Positions 1 through 7,383 of a stretch of DNA of 33,681 nt are shown one piece after another. The translations under genes and the position numbers were made by a program. The stretch's first letter is position 1. Every line of letters starts with the position of its first letter. The DNA is from Kiritimatiellia bacterium (GTDB taxonomy: Bacteria > Verrucomicrobiota > Kiritimatiellia > RFP12 > UBA1067): the NCBI GenBank assembly GCA_017463935.1, contig JAFUEM010000037.1, positions 1-33,681 of the forward strand. Reading direction: 5' to 3'. The notes beneath the pieces were generated by a model. The model saw nothing but the letters and a program-made list of their open reading frames with translations, was not told the DNA's origin and did not search any database.

Positions 1-66
1 CTCGCCGGCCGCCTCCGCCGCGAGCGCCGCCTTTGCGTCCGCGCTCATTCCGCAGCACGATCCCAT
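1..66 (-). CDS. Unknown protein, N-terminal 22 codons only
   Basis: Only the first 22 codons lie in the window; the gene runs off the left edge. The start at 66 is chosen because AAGGA sits 9 nt upstream, and an extended -10 promoter (TGGTATACT) lies about 45 nt upstream. The visible residues are MGSCCGMSADAKAALAAEAA followed by GE, an alanine-rich helical start with a Cys-Cys pair at residues 4-5. A second in-frame ATG at 48 is possible but lacks a Shine-Dalgarno sequence. The paired cysteines could bind metal, but nothing visible assigns a function. Confidence 0.55.
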   Translation of the reverse strand, partial: MGSCCGMSADAKAALAAEAAGE

Positions 67-107
67 CTTACGCCATCCTTGAAAAATTTTCCATAACTAA
101 GTTGCGT

Positions 108-113
108 AGTATA
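108..113 (-). promoter_or_regulatory. Extended -10 promoter of the left-edge gene
   Basis: Read on the minus strand the sequence is TGG-TATACT, an extended -10 hexamer, about 41 nt upstream of the ATG at 66. The same TG-N-TATACT form precedes several other genes in this window (the dCMP deaminase, hisI and the tRNA pair). No clear -35 is visible. Confidence 0.5.
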
Positions 114-153
114 CCACAGGGCGGCGGCGCCGTCAACCGGCTGCGCCGCTGTT

Positions 154-403
154 CTAGACCGCGCGGCAAAGCCGCGCTATTCTAGGGCAGCTAGACCGCG
201 CGCGATGCGCGCTGTTCTAGACCGTTCGCTTCGCTCACTGTTCTAGACCGTGCGGCAGAACTGCCGCGCTATTCTAGAAGTCTAGGTTTCTAGAAGTCTA
301 GAATTCTAGATGTCTAGGATTCTAGAAGCCTAGAAGCCTAGATGAGCCCGCGCGAGCGGGCGGTCTAGCGCAGCGAGCAAAGCGAGCGGTCTAGCCCCTC
401 TAG
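154..403. repeat. CTAG array 1: 8-bp phased units plus longer hairpin units
   Basis: This non-coding stretch contains 17 CTAG tetramers in 250 bp. From 274 to 341 nine CTAGs recur at exactly 8 bp (274, 282, 290, 298, 306, 314, 322, 330, 338), with variable inner tetramers such as AAGT, AATT and AAGC. On both sides the CTAGs are 26-31 bp apart and enclose small GC-rich inverted repeats: GCGCGGC/GCCGCGC near 160-177, GCGGCAG/CTGCCGC near 252-267, GCCCGC/GCGGGC near 346-361. Several longer units start CTAGACCG. The array sits between the MATE transporter 3' end and the promoter of the left-edge gene. Two further 8-bp arrays occur at 5857-5924 and 18579-18670. No function is known to me. Confidence 0.85.
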
Positions 404-446
404 AATTGCCCCGCAGTGCGGCGCACAATTCGGCACTGCCGCCAGC

Positions 447-508
447 CCGCGCACGGCACGGTCGCACGCGCGATCATTTCTCCCCACGTGCGACCGTGCC
501 GTGCGCGG
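447..508. repeat. Long inverted repeat (22-bp arms, 18-nt loop)
   Basis: Positions 447-468 and 487-508 are perfect reverse complements, separated by 18 nt. The repeat spans the stop codon and last codons of the MATE exporter gene. As RNA it would form a very stable hairpin just at the transcript end, so it may act as a terminator or 3'-end stabiliser, although no T-run follows on the minus strand. It could also be a remnant of a small palindromic mobile element. Confidence 0.75.
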
Positions 509-1919
509 CTACGTCGCGCGTCCGGACACGGGAGAGGAAGCGCACGTGGAGCGCGAACGGCACGCTCGTCGCGAGCGCGCAGAGGACGTCCGACACCGGC
601 ATCGACAGCCAGATCGCGAACGTCTTGTCGGCCATCACGTGCGGCAGGAAATAGATGACGGGCAGCATGATCAGCCCCTGGCGCATCGTCGAGAGGACGA
701 TCGCCGTCAGCGGATGGCCGATGGACTGGAAGTACGTCGTCGAGACGACGTTGAGGCCGATGCACCACAGCATGCAGTTCGACAGCTGCAGGTCGCCCGT
801 CGCGATGCGCAGGAGCTCGGGGTTGTCGGACGAGACGAACATCCGCGCGATCCATTCCGGGAACGGCGGCACGACCTGGAGGATGCACGCGGCGATGCAG
901 ATCGCGTTCGTGACCCACAGCCCCATCAGCAGCGCCTCTTTCACGCGGCGGAAGTTCCGCGCGCCCCAGTTGTAGCCGATGATCGGCTGGATGCCCTGCT
1001 GCGCGCCGAAGACGGGCAGGATCAGGAGAATCAGCGCGGACTGGAAGACGCCGAGCGACGCGATCTGCGTCGTCGCCGCCGCCTCGTCCGCCGCCCACTT
1101 CGCGAACGCCGCCGGGAGCGCCACGTTGATGAACGCGCCGAGGAGCTGCTGGAGGAACGGCGCGAAGCCGATGCCGCAGGGCTTCGCGAGGAGCCGCGGA
1201 TAGAGCCGGATGCGCGCGAGGCGCAGCTTGACGATGCTCGAGCCGCCGAGGTAGTAGGTCAGCGCCGTGAGGAAGCTCGCGACCATCGCGATGTTCGTCG
1301 CCCACGCCGCGCCCGCGATGCCGAGGTCGAGGCCGAAGATGAAGATCGGGTCGAGCACGAGGTTGACGCCGAAGCCGACGCACATCGCGGTCATCGACCG
1401 GAGCGCGCTCCCCTCCGCGCGCATCATCGCCGAGAAGCCGAAGGCGAGGTGCGAGAAGAGGTGCGAGAAGAGGACGATCTTCAGGTAGCGCTTCGCCGCC
1501 GCGAGCGCCGCCGCGCTGACGCCGCCGCCGCCGCACCAGCCGAGCACGGTGTCGAGGTTGAAGTAGATGAGCGGCGGCAGGAGAAAGAAGAAGATGAGCT
1601 TGATGGCGACGAGCTGGCCGAGCAGCTTTTCGCACGCGACGCGGTCGCCCTCGCCGAGGCGGATCGACAGGACCGCCGAGTGCCCCGCGCCGACGAAGAC
1701 GCCGAACGCGCCGAGGAGCAGCATGATCGGAAAGACGAGCGTCAGGCCCGCCATCGCCGCCTCGCCGCAGCCGTGACCGATGTAGAAGCGGTCGACGACG
1801 GCGTAGAGCGCGTTGAGCGACATCGTCACGAGGGCCGGCCATGAATACTTCAGGAGGAGCGGGCCGAGCCGTCCGCTCGCCAGCTCCTCCAGCTGCGCGC
1901 CTCGTGACCGGAAGCTCAA
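474..1919 (-). CDS. MATE family efflux transporter
   Basis: This is a 481-residue polytopic membrane protein of the multidrug and toxin extrusion family, which exports organic cations or drugs using Na+ or H+ gradients. Its N-terminus follows the MATE pattern (LLKYSWPALVTMSLNALY then VVDRFYIGHG), and a duplicated half begins around residue 245 (GIGFAPFLQQLLGAF, later QPIIGYNWGARN). About 12 hydrophobic segments are visible and length fits the family. The frame is open much further upstream, but that part is arginine/alanine-rich shadow sequence over the LRR gene. The TTG at 1919 is preferred because it overlaps the upstream gene's TGA (TTGA), which suggests translational coupling. It is the last gene of the dCMP deaminase-tpiA-LRR-MATE operon. 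The substrate cannot be read from sequence. Confidence 0.88.
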   Translation of the reverse strand: MSFRSRGAQLEELASGRLGPLLLKYSWPALVTMSLNALYAVVDRFYIGHGCGEAAMAGLTLVFPIMLLLGAFGVFVGAGHSAVLSIRLGEGDRVACEKLLGQLVAIKLIFFFLLPPLIYFNLDTVLGWCGGGGVSAAALAAAKRYLKIVLFSHLFSHLAFGFSAMMRAEGSALRSMTAMCVGFGVNLVLDPIFIFGLDLGIAGAAWATNIAMVASFLTALTYYLGGSSIVKLRLARIRLYPRLLAKPCGIGFAPFLQQLLGAFINVALPAAFAKWAADEAAATTQIASLGVFQSALILLILPVFGAQQGIQPIIGYNWGARNFRRVKEALLMGLWVTNAICIAACILQVVPPFPEWIARMFVSSDNPELLRIATGDLQLSNCMLWCIGLNVVSTTYFQSIGHPLTAIVLSTMRQGLIMLPVIYFLPHVMADKTFAIWLSMPVSDVLCALATSVPFALHVRFLSRVRTRDVAAHGTVARGEK

Positions 1920-2513
1920 AAGACGACCGCCGTGTGCGGCAGCGCCGCGCGCACGCGCGCCCGTTCTTCCAGCGTCAGCTTCAGCTCGCCGAGCTGGAGC
2001 TGCCGGAGCGAGCGCCACGCCGTGAGGTCCGTCGGCAGTTTCGTGATCTGCGTGCGCGTGAACGACAGCGCCGCGAGATTCTTTTTGGCGGCGAGCCAGT
2101 CGGGGATTTCCGCGAGCGGATTGTCGGAGAGATCCACGTCCGTCAGCGACGGCAGGTCCTTCAGCGTCTCGGGCACGGCGGTGAACCGGTTGCCGCGCAG
2201 GTAGAGGCGGCGCAGGTTCACGAGCGCGCCGAGGTCGGGCAGTTCGCTCAGCCGGTTGTCGTTGAGGCGCAGCCATTTGAGGCCCGTCAGCGACGCGAGC
2301 TCGGCGGGAAAGACCTCCAGGCGGTTGCGGTCGAGGTTGACGTAGTCGATCGCCGCGCCCGCCTTCAGCGCCGCGGCCTCGCCCGTGAGATCGGCGAGCC
2401 CGCGGTCCGACAGGTAGACGCGGTTTTCGGCCGGAACCGTCCTGTACGCCGGCTCCGGCTCGTTGAAGCAGCCGGCCGCCGCGAGGAGCGCGGCGGCCAG
2501 AATCGCCGCCGGC

Positions 2514-2521
<8 letters not shown>
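1916..2521 (-). CDS. Leucine-rich-repeat lipoprotein
   Basis: This 201-residue protein has a lipoprotein signal peptide: MRKPAAILAAALLAAAGC, with lipobox LAAAGC and Cys18 as the likely lipidated residue. After a short linker come about five leucine-rich repeats of 22-24 residues, with the LxxLxLxxNxLxxLP pattern (for example WLRLNDNRLSELP, RLYLRGNRFTAVP, DVDLSDNPLAEIP). Such repeats form a curved solenoid that usually binds protein partners; no enzymatic motif is present. The protein is probably anchored in the outer membrane or periplasmic face. Its ATG overlaps the tpiA stop by 8 nt, and its stop overlaps the probable TTG start of the MATE gene, so all are cotranscribed. The partner is unknown. 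Confidence 0.85.
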
Positions 2522-3264
<743 letters not shown>

Positions 3265-3275
<11 letters not shown>

Positions 3276-3774
3276 GTTTGCTTCTTTCCTTTTTTGCTGT
3301 TGTGTTGGACTTTTCAAATTTCCGGTACGTGACGTCCGCGTCCCTGAACATCTTCCTGACCGTGTCGAGGAACGCGTAGTCGCCGCCGTAGACGACCTCG
3401 CGGATGCCCGAGTTGACGATCAGCTTGGCGCAGGTGAGGCACGGCGAAATCGTGACGTAGATGGTCGCGCCGCCGAGCGCGATGCCGTGGAACGCCGCCT
3501 GGCAGATCGCGTTCTGCTCGGCGTGGACGCACAGGCACTCCTCGAGGTGCGTGCCGCTTTCGACCCTGCCCGAGCAGCGCGGGCAGCCGCCCGCGAAGCA
3601 GTTGGCCGTGCCGTGCGGCGTGCCGTTGTAGCCGGTCGACAGGATGTGGCGGTCCTTGACGACGACGGCCGCGACGTGGCGGCGCGAGCAGTTCGAGCGC
3701 TTGGCGGTCGCCTCCGCGATCTCCATGAAGTACTCGTCCCAGCTCGGACGCGGATCTGCACATTTCTTCGCCAT
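3265..3774 (-). CDS. dCMP deaminase family protein (ComEB-like)
   Basis: This 169-residue zinc-dependent cytidine/deoxycytidylate deaminase probably converts dCMP to dUMP for thymidylate synthesis in the cytoplasm. The catalytic signature is complete: HAEQN at residues 84-88 (zinc ligand His84, proton-shuttle Glu86) and PCLTC at 111-115 (ligands Cys112 and Cys115). An extra Cys cluster (NCFAGGCPRC, residues 58-67) is typical of dCMP deaminases and may hold a second zinc. The substrate-binding GYNGTPHG segment is at 48-55. The gene heads an operon with tpiA, the LRR lipoprotein and the MATE exporter. Its -10 box ends only 8 nt before the ATG and there is no Shine-Dalgarno sequence, so the message is probably leaderless. 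A different nucleotide-deaminase substrate is possible. Confidence 0.93.
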
Positions 3775-3782
3775 GGCTCAAT

Positions 3783-3788
3783 AGTATA
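3783..3788 (-). promoter_or_regulatory. -10 element for a probably leaderless dCMP deaminase mRNA
   Basis: On the minus strand the sequence reads TGATATACT, then 8 nt, then ATG at 3774. A start site about 7 nt after the -10 would fall at or next to the A of the start codon. No purine-rich ribosome site fits in the gap. Confidence 0.6.
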
Positions 3789-3810
3789 TCATAATCGCCG
3801 CGCCGCGCGC

Positions 3811-4056
3811 CTACAGCTTCCGGCAGGTGACCTCGATGACGTTCACCTGGTTCTGGAGCTGGCTCGTGATCTGCGCGATGACGCGCGCGGTGCCGAGGAT
3901 GTCGATCTTCATGCGCGAGACGGTGCCGTCCTCGGTGGGGCCGACGTTCAGCGTCTGGATGTTGTAGCCGCGCCCGGAGATGAGCCCGACGATGCGCGCG
4001 AGGACGCCCGGCTTGTTTTCGACGTAGCAGTTGAAACGGTAGACTTCTTCGTTCAT
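3811..4056 (-). CDS. ilvN: Acetolactate synthase small (regulatory) subunit
   Basis: This 81-residue protein is essentially a single ACT domain (YRFNCYVENKPGVLARIVGLISGRGYN region, with the NKPGVLARI and GRGYNI motifs of IlvN/IlvH). It binds the IlvB catalytic subunit, activates it, and confers branched-chain amino acid feedback inhibition. It is close in size to short IlvN/IlvM proteins (about 85-96 residues) and lacks the C-terminal domain of the longer IlvH type. The start at 4056 is supported by AAGGAG 7 nt upstream. A longer frame through ilvB is shadow. It lies 14 nt downstream of the ilvB stop, so the two are cotranscribed. Confidence 0.94.
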   Translation of the reverse strand: MNEEVYRFNCYVENKPGVLARIVGLISGRGYNIQTLNVGPTEDGTVSRMKIDILGTARVIAQITSQLQNQVNVIEVTCRKL

Positions 4057-4070
4057 GACGCCACTCCTTG

Positions 4071-5807
4071 TCAGTCGAACACCATTTCGGTCACGCTCTT
4101 GCCGCCGGGGATCATCGGGTAGACGTTCGCGCGCGGCTCGACGATCACCTCGACGACGGCCGTCCGGCGCGCGGCGAGCGCCTTCCGGATCGTCGGCTCC
4201 AGCTTCGCGGGATCGATCACGCGGTAGCCCTTCGCGCCGTGCGCCTCGGCGAGCTTGACGAAGTCCGGCAGGTAGTCGTAGTCGAGCGCCGATTCGTCGA
4301 TGCGCTCGATGGTCATGCGGCCCTTCGAGCCGAGGATCGAGCCCGCGTAGCGCTTCGCGTAGAAGAGCTCCTGCCACTGGCGCACCATGCCGAGGCAGCC
4401 GTTGTTGACGACGACGAAGACGACCGGCAGGCGGTGCTCCACCGCGACGACCACCTCCTCGAACGTCATCTGCGCGCCGCCGTCGCCGCAGATCGCGACG
4501 ACCGTCTCGTCCGGCTGCGCGAACGCGGCGCCGATGGCGGCGGGGATGCCGAAGCCCATCGTGCCCATGCCGCCCGACGACAGGAAGTGGCGCGGCCGGT
4601 TGTGGCGGAAGTACTGCGCGGCCCACATCTGCGTCTGGCCGACGTCGGTGACGACGATCGCGCGGCCCTTCGACGCCCGGTCGATCGCCTCGACGACGGC
4701 CTGCGGCATGATGACGCCGTCGTGCAGCGGCCTGTAGCCGAGCGGCTTGAGGCGCTTCCAGTCCGCGATGCGCTTGAGCCACGCGGGGTGCGTCGCCGTC
4801 TTGACGCGCGAGGAGACGGTCGTCAGCACGTCCTTCACGTCGGCCACGATGCCGAGGTCGGCGCGCACGTTCTTGTTGATGGACGCGGGATCGCAGTCGA
4901 CGTGGACGAGCGTCGCGCGCTGCGCGTATTCGGAAATCTTCGCCGTCACGCGGTCGGAGAAGCGCACGCCGAGCGCGAGGATGAGATCGGCCTCGTGGAG
5001 CGCCCAGTTCGCGGCGGCGCTGCCGTGCATGCCGGAGAGGCCGAGCGCGAGCGGGTCGTGCTCGTCGAAGGAGCCGAGGCCCATCAGCGTCGTCGTGACG
5101 GGAATCTCGGCGCGGTGCGCGAGGGCCGCGACGTCGCTCGCCGCGCCCGACGCGATCACGCCGCCGCCCGCGTAGAGGACGGGGCGCTCGGCCGCGTTGA
5201 TGAGCTTGGCGAGGCGGTTGAGCTGGCGGACGGTCGCCGTCGATTCGGGATGGTAGGCGCGGAGCGAGACGCGCTCGGGATACTTCGCCGCCGTCAGCGC
5301 CTGCTGGCAGTTCTTCGGGATGTCGATGACGACGGGGCCCGGCTTGCCGTGCGTCGCGATGTAGAACGCCTCGGCGATCGTCTGGGGGATCTCGTCCGCC
5401 GACTGGACGAGGAAGCAGTGCTTGGAGACGCCGCGCGCGATGCCGGTCGTATCCGCCTCCTGGAAGGCGTCGGTGCCGATGAGCGAGAGGGCGACCTGGC
5501 CCGTGATGACGACCATCGGGATGCCGTCGATATTGGCGGTCGCGAGGCCCGTGATCGTGTTCGTCGCGCCGGGGCCGGAGGTGACGATGCAGACGCCCGG
5601 CCTGCCCGTCGCGCGCGCGTAGCCGTCGGCCATGTGCGCGCTGCCCTGCTCGTGGCGGCCGAGAACGAAATTGAACTTCGCCTCCGGCAGGCAGTTGAAG
5701 ATGTCCAGCACGGCGCCGCCGGGGTAGCCGAAGAGCACCTCGACGCCCGCCTTCTCCAGCGACTCCACCAGCGCCCGCGCGCCGGTTCTCATCTGATTCT
5801 TGCTCAT
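4071..5807 (-). CDS. ilvB: Acetolactate synthase large (catalytic) subunit
   Basis: This 578-residue thiamine-diphosphate enzyme catalyses condensation of two pyruvates (or pyruvate and 2-oxobutyrate), the first common step of valine, leucine and isoleucine synthesis. N-terminal Pyr domain: FGYPGGAVLDIF at 26-37 and RHEQGSAHMADGYARATG with catalytic Glu53. The middle domain is FAD-binding-like (GTDAFQEADTTGIAR precedes it). C-terminal PP domain: the cofactor/Mg motif GDGGAQMTFEE running to VVNNGCLGMVRQWQ. Length is normal. The -10 box TATAAT ends 9 nt before the ATG with no ribosome site, implying a leaderless transcript. No leader-peptide attenuator can exist in such a short 5' region, so feedback through IlvN is the only control visible here. 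Confidence 0.97.
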   Translation of the reverse strand: MSKNQMRTGARALVESLEKAGVEVLFGYPGGAVLDIFNCLPEAKFNFVLGRHEQGSAHMADGYARATGRPGVCIVTSGPGATNTITGLATANIDGIPMVVITGQVALSLIGTDAFQEADTTGIARGVSKHCFLVQSADEIPQTIAEAFYIATHGKPGPVVIDIPKNCQQALTAAKYPERVSLRAYHPESTATVRQLNRLAKLINAAERPVLYAGGGVIASGAASDVAALAHRAEIPVTTTLMGLGSFDEHDPLALGLSGMHGSAAANWALHEADLILALGVRFSDRVTAKISEYAQRATLVHVDCDPASINKNVRADLGIVADVKDVLTTVSSRVKTATHPAWLKRIADWKRLKPLGYRPLHDGVIMPQAVVEAIDRASKGRAIVVTDVGQTQMWAAQYFRHNRPRHFLSSGGMGTMGFGIPAAIGAAFAQPDETVVAICGDGGAQMTFEEVVVAVEHRLPVVFVVVNNGCLGMVRQWQELFYAKRYAGSILGSKGRMTIERIDESALDYDYLPDFVKLAEAHGAKGYRVIDPAKLEPTIRKALAARRTAVVEVIVEPRANVYPMIPGGKSVTEMVFD

Positions 5808-5816
5808 AAGAGGAAT

Positions 5817-5822
5817 ATTATA
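5817..5822 (-). promoter_or_regulatory. ilvB: -10 element for a probably leaderless ilvB mRNA
   Basis: The minus strand reads ATTTTTGATATAAT, then 9 nt, then ATG at 5807. The hexamer TATAAT has an upstream TG (extended -10). Its upstream flank is the T-run of the queH terminator, so terminator and promoter overlap. Confidence 0.65.
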
Positions 5823-5832
5823 TCAAAAATCG

Positions 5833-5850
5833 CGCCGCCCTTGGGCGGCG
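5833..5850 (-). terminator. Rho-independent terminator after queH
   Basis: CGCCGCCC (5833-5840) and GGGCGGCG (5843-5850) form an 8-bp GC stem. On the minus strand it is followed within 4 nt by a run of five T. This is a classical terminator for the long hisI-to-queH operon, placed just before the ilvB -10 box. Confidence 0.7.
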
Positions 5851-5856
5851 AGGATT

Positions 5857-5924
5857 CTAGAAGTCTAGACGTCTAGAATCCTAGAATCCTAGAATCCTAG
5901 AGGCCTAGACTTCTAGACTCCTAG
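5857..5924. repeat. CTAG array 2: nine 8-bp units
   Basis: CTAG recurs at exactly 8-bp steps at 5857, 5865, 5873, 5881, 5889, 5897, 5905, 5913 and 5921. The inner tetramers are AAGT, ACGT, AATC, AATC, AATC, AGGC, ACTT and ACTC, so the commonest unit is CTAGAATC. Because 8 is not a multiple of 3 and TAG is read on both strands, the array holds stop codons in all six frames. The queH stop codon (5905-5907) is one of them. Confidence 0.9.
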
Positions 5925-6510
5925 AAGCCTCGCCTTCTCGCTTCTTCTTCGGCTTCGGCGGGCGGATCGAAAATTCGCAGCCGCAGAACTTCTGGCGGTA
6001 CAGCCCCAGTTCCGTGCTGCGCGCCATCGACTTCGCAAAGCCGTCGTGCTTCTTGAAATTCTCCTCCAGGAACTTCGGCGCGCCCGGCTCGTACGGCAGA
6101 AGCCCCGCCTCGCGGAAGATGACCTTCGTGTCCTTGTGCGGCGAGACGGTCAGCGTCGTCGTGAACGCCTCGATGCCCATCTCCTTCGCAAACTGCATCG
6201 TCTTGCCGAGGCTGTAGCGGAAGCACTTCGCGCACCGCTCGCCGCGCTCGGGCTCGTTCTCCAGCCCCGCCGCCACCTCGCGCAGCCACTCCTCGTGGTC
6301 GTACTTGAGCGCGACGAGCTTCACGCCCTCCGCGTCCGCGACCTTCTGCGCCTCGACGAGGCGGCGCATGAACTCCTGCTTCGAGTCGATGTTGGAGTTC
6401 GCGAAGAACATCACGACGTCGTGGCCGAGTTCCTTCAGCCGCGGCACGCACGACGACGAGCACGGCCCGCAGCAGGTATGGAGCGCAACGGTCATGGCGG
6501 CGGCGGACAT
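5905..6510 (-). CDS. queH: Epoxyqueuosine reductase QueH
   Basis: This 201-residue protein of the QueH (formerly DUF208) family performs the last step of queuosine synthesis in tRNA, reducing epoxyqueuosine to queuosine in the cytoplasm. Family cysteine motifs are visible: LHTCCGPCSS near residue 10, ERCAKCFRYSL mid-protein, and KFCGCEFS near the C-terminus. These supply the ligands of the iron-sulfur cluster and metal site. The start at 6510 is chosen because its ATG overlaps the upstream stop (TGATG). MTVALHTCC, five codons later, is an alternative. A longer open frame upstream is shadow of the nitroreductase gene. The lysine/arginine-rich tail (PPKPKKKREGEASRS) ends inside CTAG array 2, so the last few residues come from repeat DNA. 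Confidence 0.92.
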   Translation of the reverse strand: MSAAAMTVALHTCCGPCSSSCVPRLKELGHDVVMFFANSNIDSKQEFMRRLVEAQKVADAEGVKLVALKYDHEEWLREVAAGLENEPERGERCAKCFRYSLGKTMQFAKEMGIEAFTTTLTVSPHKDTKVIFREAGLLPYEPGAPKFLEENFKKHDGFAKSMARSTELGLYRQKFCGCEFSIRPPKPKKKREGEASRSLEV

Positions 6511-7331
6511 CAGACGGCGCGATAACGCGCGGGATTGTACGGGTGCGGCGCCGGGAGCGGGCACGCCGCATAGCCGAGCGCCAGGTGACCGACGCCTTCG
6601 TAGGCACCGTCGAGTCCCGCGCGCGCGAGGATCTTCCGGCCGAGGGGCGAGTCGATCTCCGGCTTCGCGCGGTGGATCCAGCACGCGGCCAGCCCCAGCT
6701 CGTGCGCCTTGAGCATCATGTTGCCGAGCGCGAGCGAGCCGTCGTAGACGGCCGTGTCGTTCGCCGTGTCCGCGACGACGAGCAGCATCACCGGCGCGGC
6801 GTAAAAGGGATCGTTCACGCGACCCGCCGGCGGCGCGCCGCGGATCTCCTCGTTCTTCGCGCGCACGGCCTCGCGGATTTCCGGATCGTCGAGGCGGATG
6901 ACGACGGTGCTCTGCCGGTTGCGGCCGGTCGGCGCGAGCAGCCCCGCCTTGACGACTTCGTCGACGAGCGCGCGCGGCGGCTCCTCCGGCCTGAACGCGC
7001 GGATGCTGCGGCGCTCGTAGATGAGCTCGTCGAGCTCCGAGCCGCCCGCGCAGTCGAACGCAGTGCGCGACGCGACGAATGGCTTGACGAACGTCTCCGC
7101 CGCGGCCACGTGCGCCGGGTGCGTCGCGTACGCCGCGAGCGCATCCGGCGAGACGAGGAGCGCGTCCAGCATCACGGCGGCGGCGTCCGCCGCGTCCGCG
7201 TAGACCTTGGCGCGCAACAGGCCCGGCACCGTGCCGACGAGCCCTTCAAGCGACGTGCGGATGCCCGCCTTGACCGCCGCCGGATTTTCAAGGCCGTCCT
7301 TCAGCCTCCAGATGACAACATGCCGATACAT
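6510..7331 (-). CDS. Dabb-domain/nitroreductase fusion protein
   Basis: Two domains are fused in 273 residues. Residues 1-95 look like a stress-responsive dimeric alpha/beta-barrel (Dabb) domain: MYRHVVIWRLKDGLE at the start, then AYATHPAHVAAAETFVKPFV and SRTAFDC. Residues about 100-273 are an FMN-dependent nitroreductase: LIYERRSIRAFRPEEPP, LLAPTGRNRQSTVVI (flavin-phosphate region), ANDTAVYDGSLALGNMMLKAHELGLAACWI, and VGHLALGY. It is likely a cytoplasmic NAD(P)H:acceptor oxidoreductase of unknown substrate. A GAGGGGG ribosome site precedes ATG 7331. It lies 52 nt after asd, and its stop overlaps the queH start. The substrate cannot be predicted. Confidence 0.85.
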   Translation of the reverse strand: MYRHVVIWRLKDGLENPAAVKAGIRTSLEGLVGTVPGLLRAKVYADAADAAAVMLDALLVSPDALAAYATHPAHVAAAETFVKPFVASRTAFDCAGGSELDELIYERRSIRAFRPEEPPRALVDEVVKAGLLAPTGRNRQSTVVIRLDDPEIREAVRAKNEEIRGAPPAGRVNDPFYAAPVMLLVVADTANDTAVYDGSLALGNMMLKAHELGLAACWIHRAKPEIDSPLGRKILARAGLDGAYEGVGHLALGYAACPLPAPHPYNPARYRAV

Positions 7332-7383
7332 GCTCGCCCCCTCTTTTCTCTTTCTCCTCTGCGCCTCTGCGCGAGGATCCCGC

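Noticed and set aside
1920-2276. N-terminal extension of the MATE transporter frame up to 2276
   Set aside because: The extension overlaps the LRR lipoprotein gene and translates to Arg/Ala/Pro-rich sequence unlike any MATE N-terminus. The family match begins just after 1919.
4068-5876. A 602-codon plus-strand open frame opposite ilvB
   Set aside because: Its composition is the Arg/Asp-rich shadow type, and ilvB on the other strand has full catalytic motifs.
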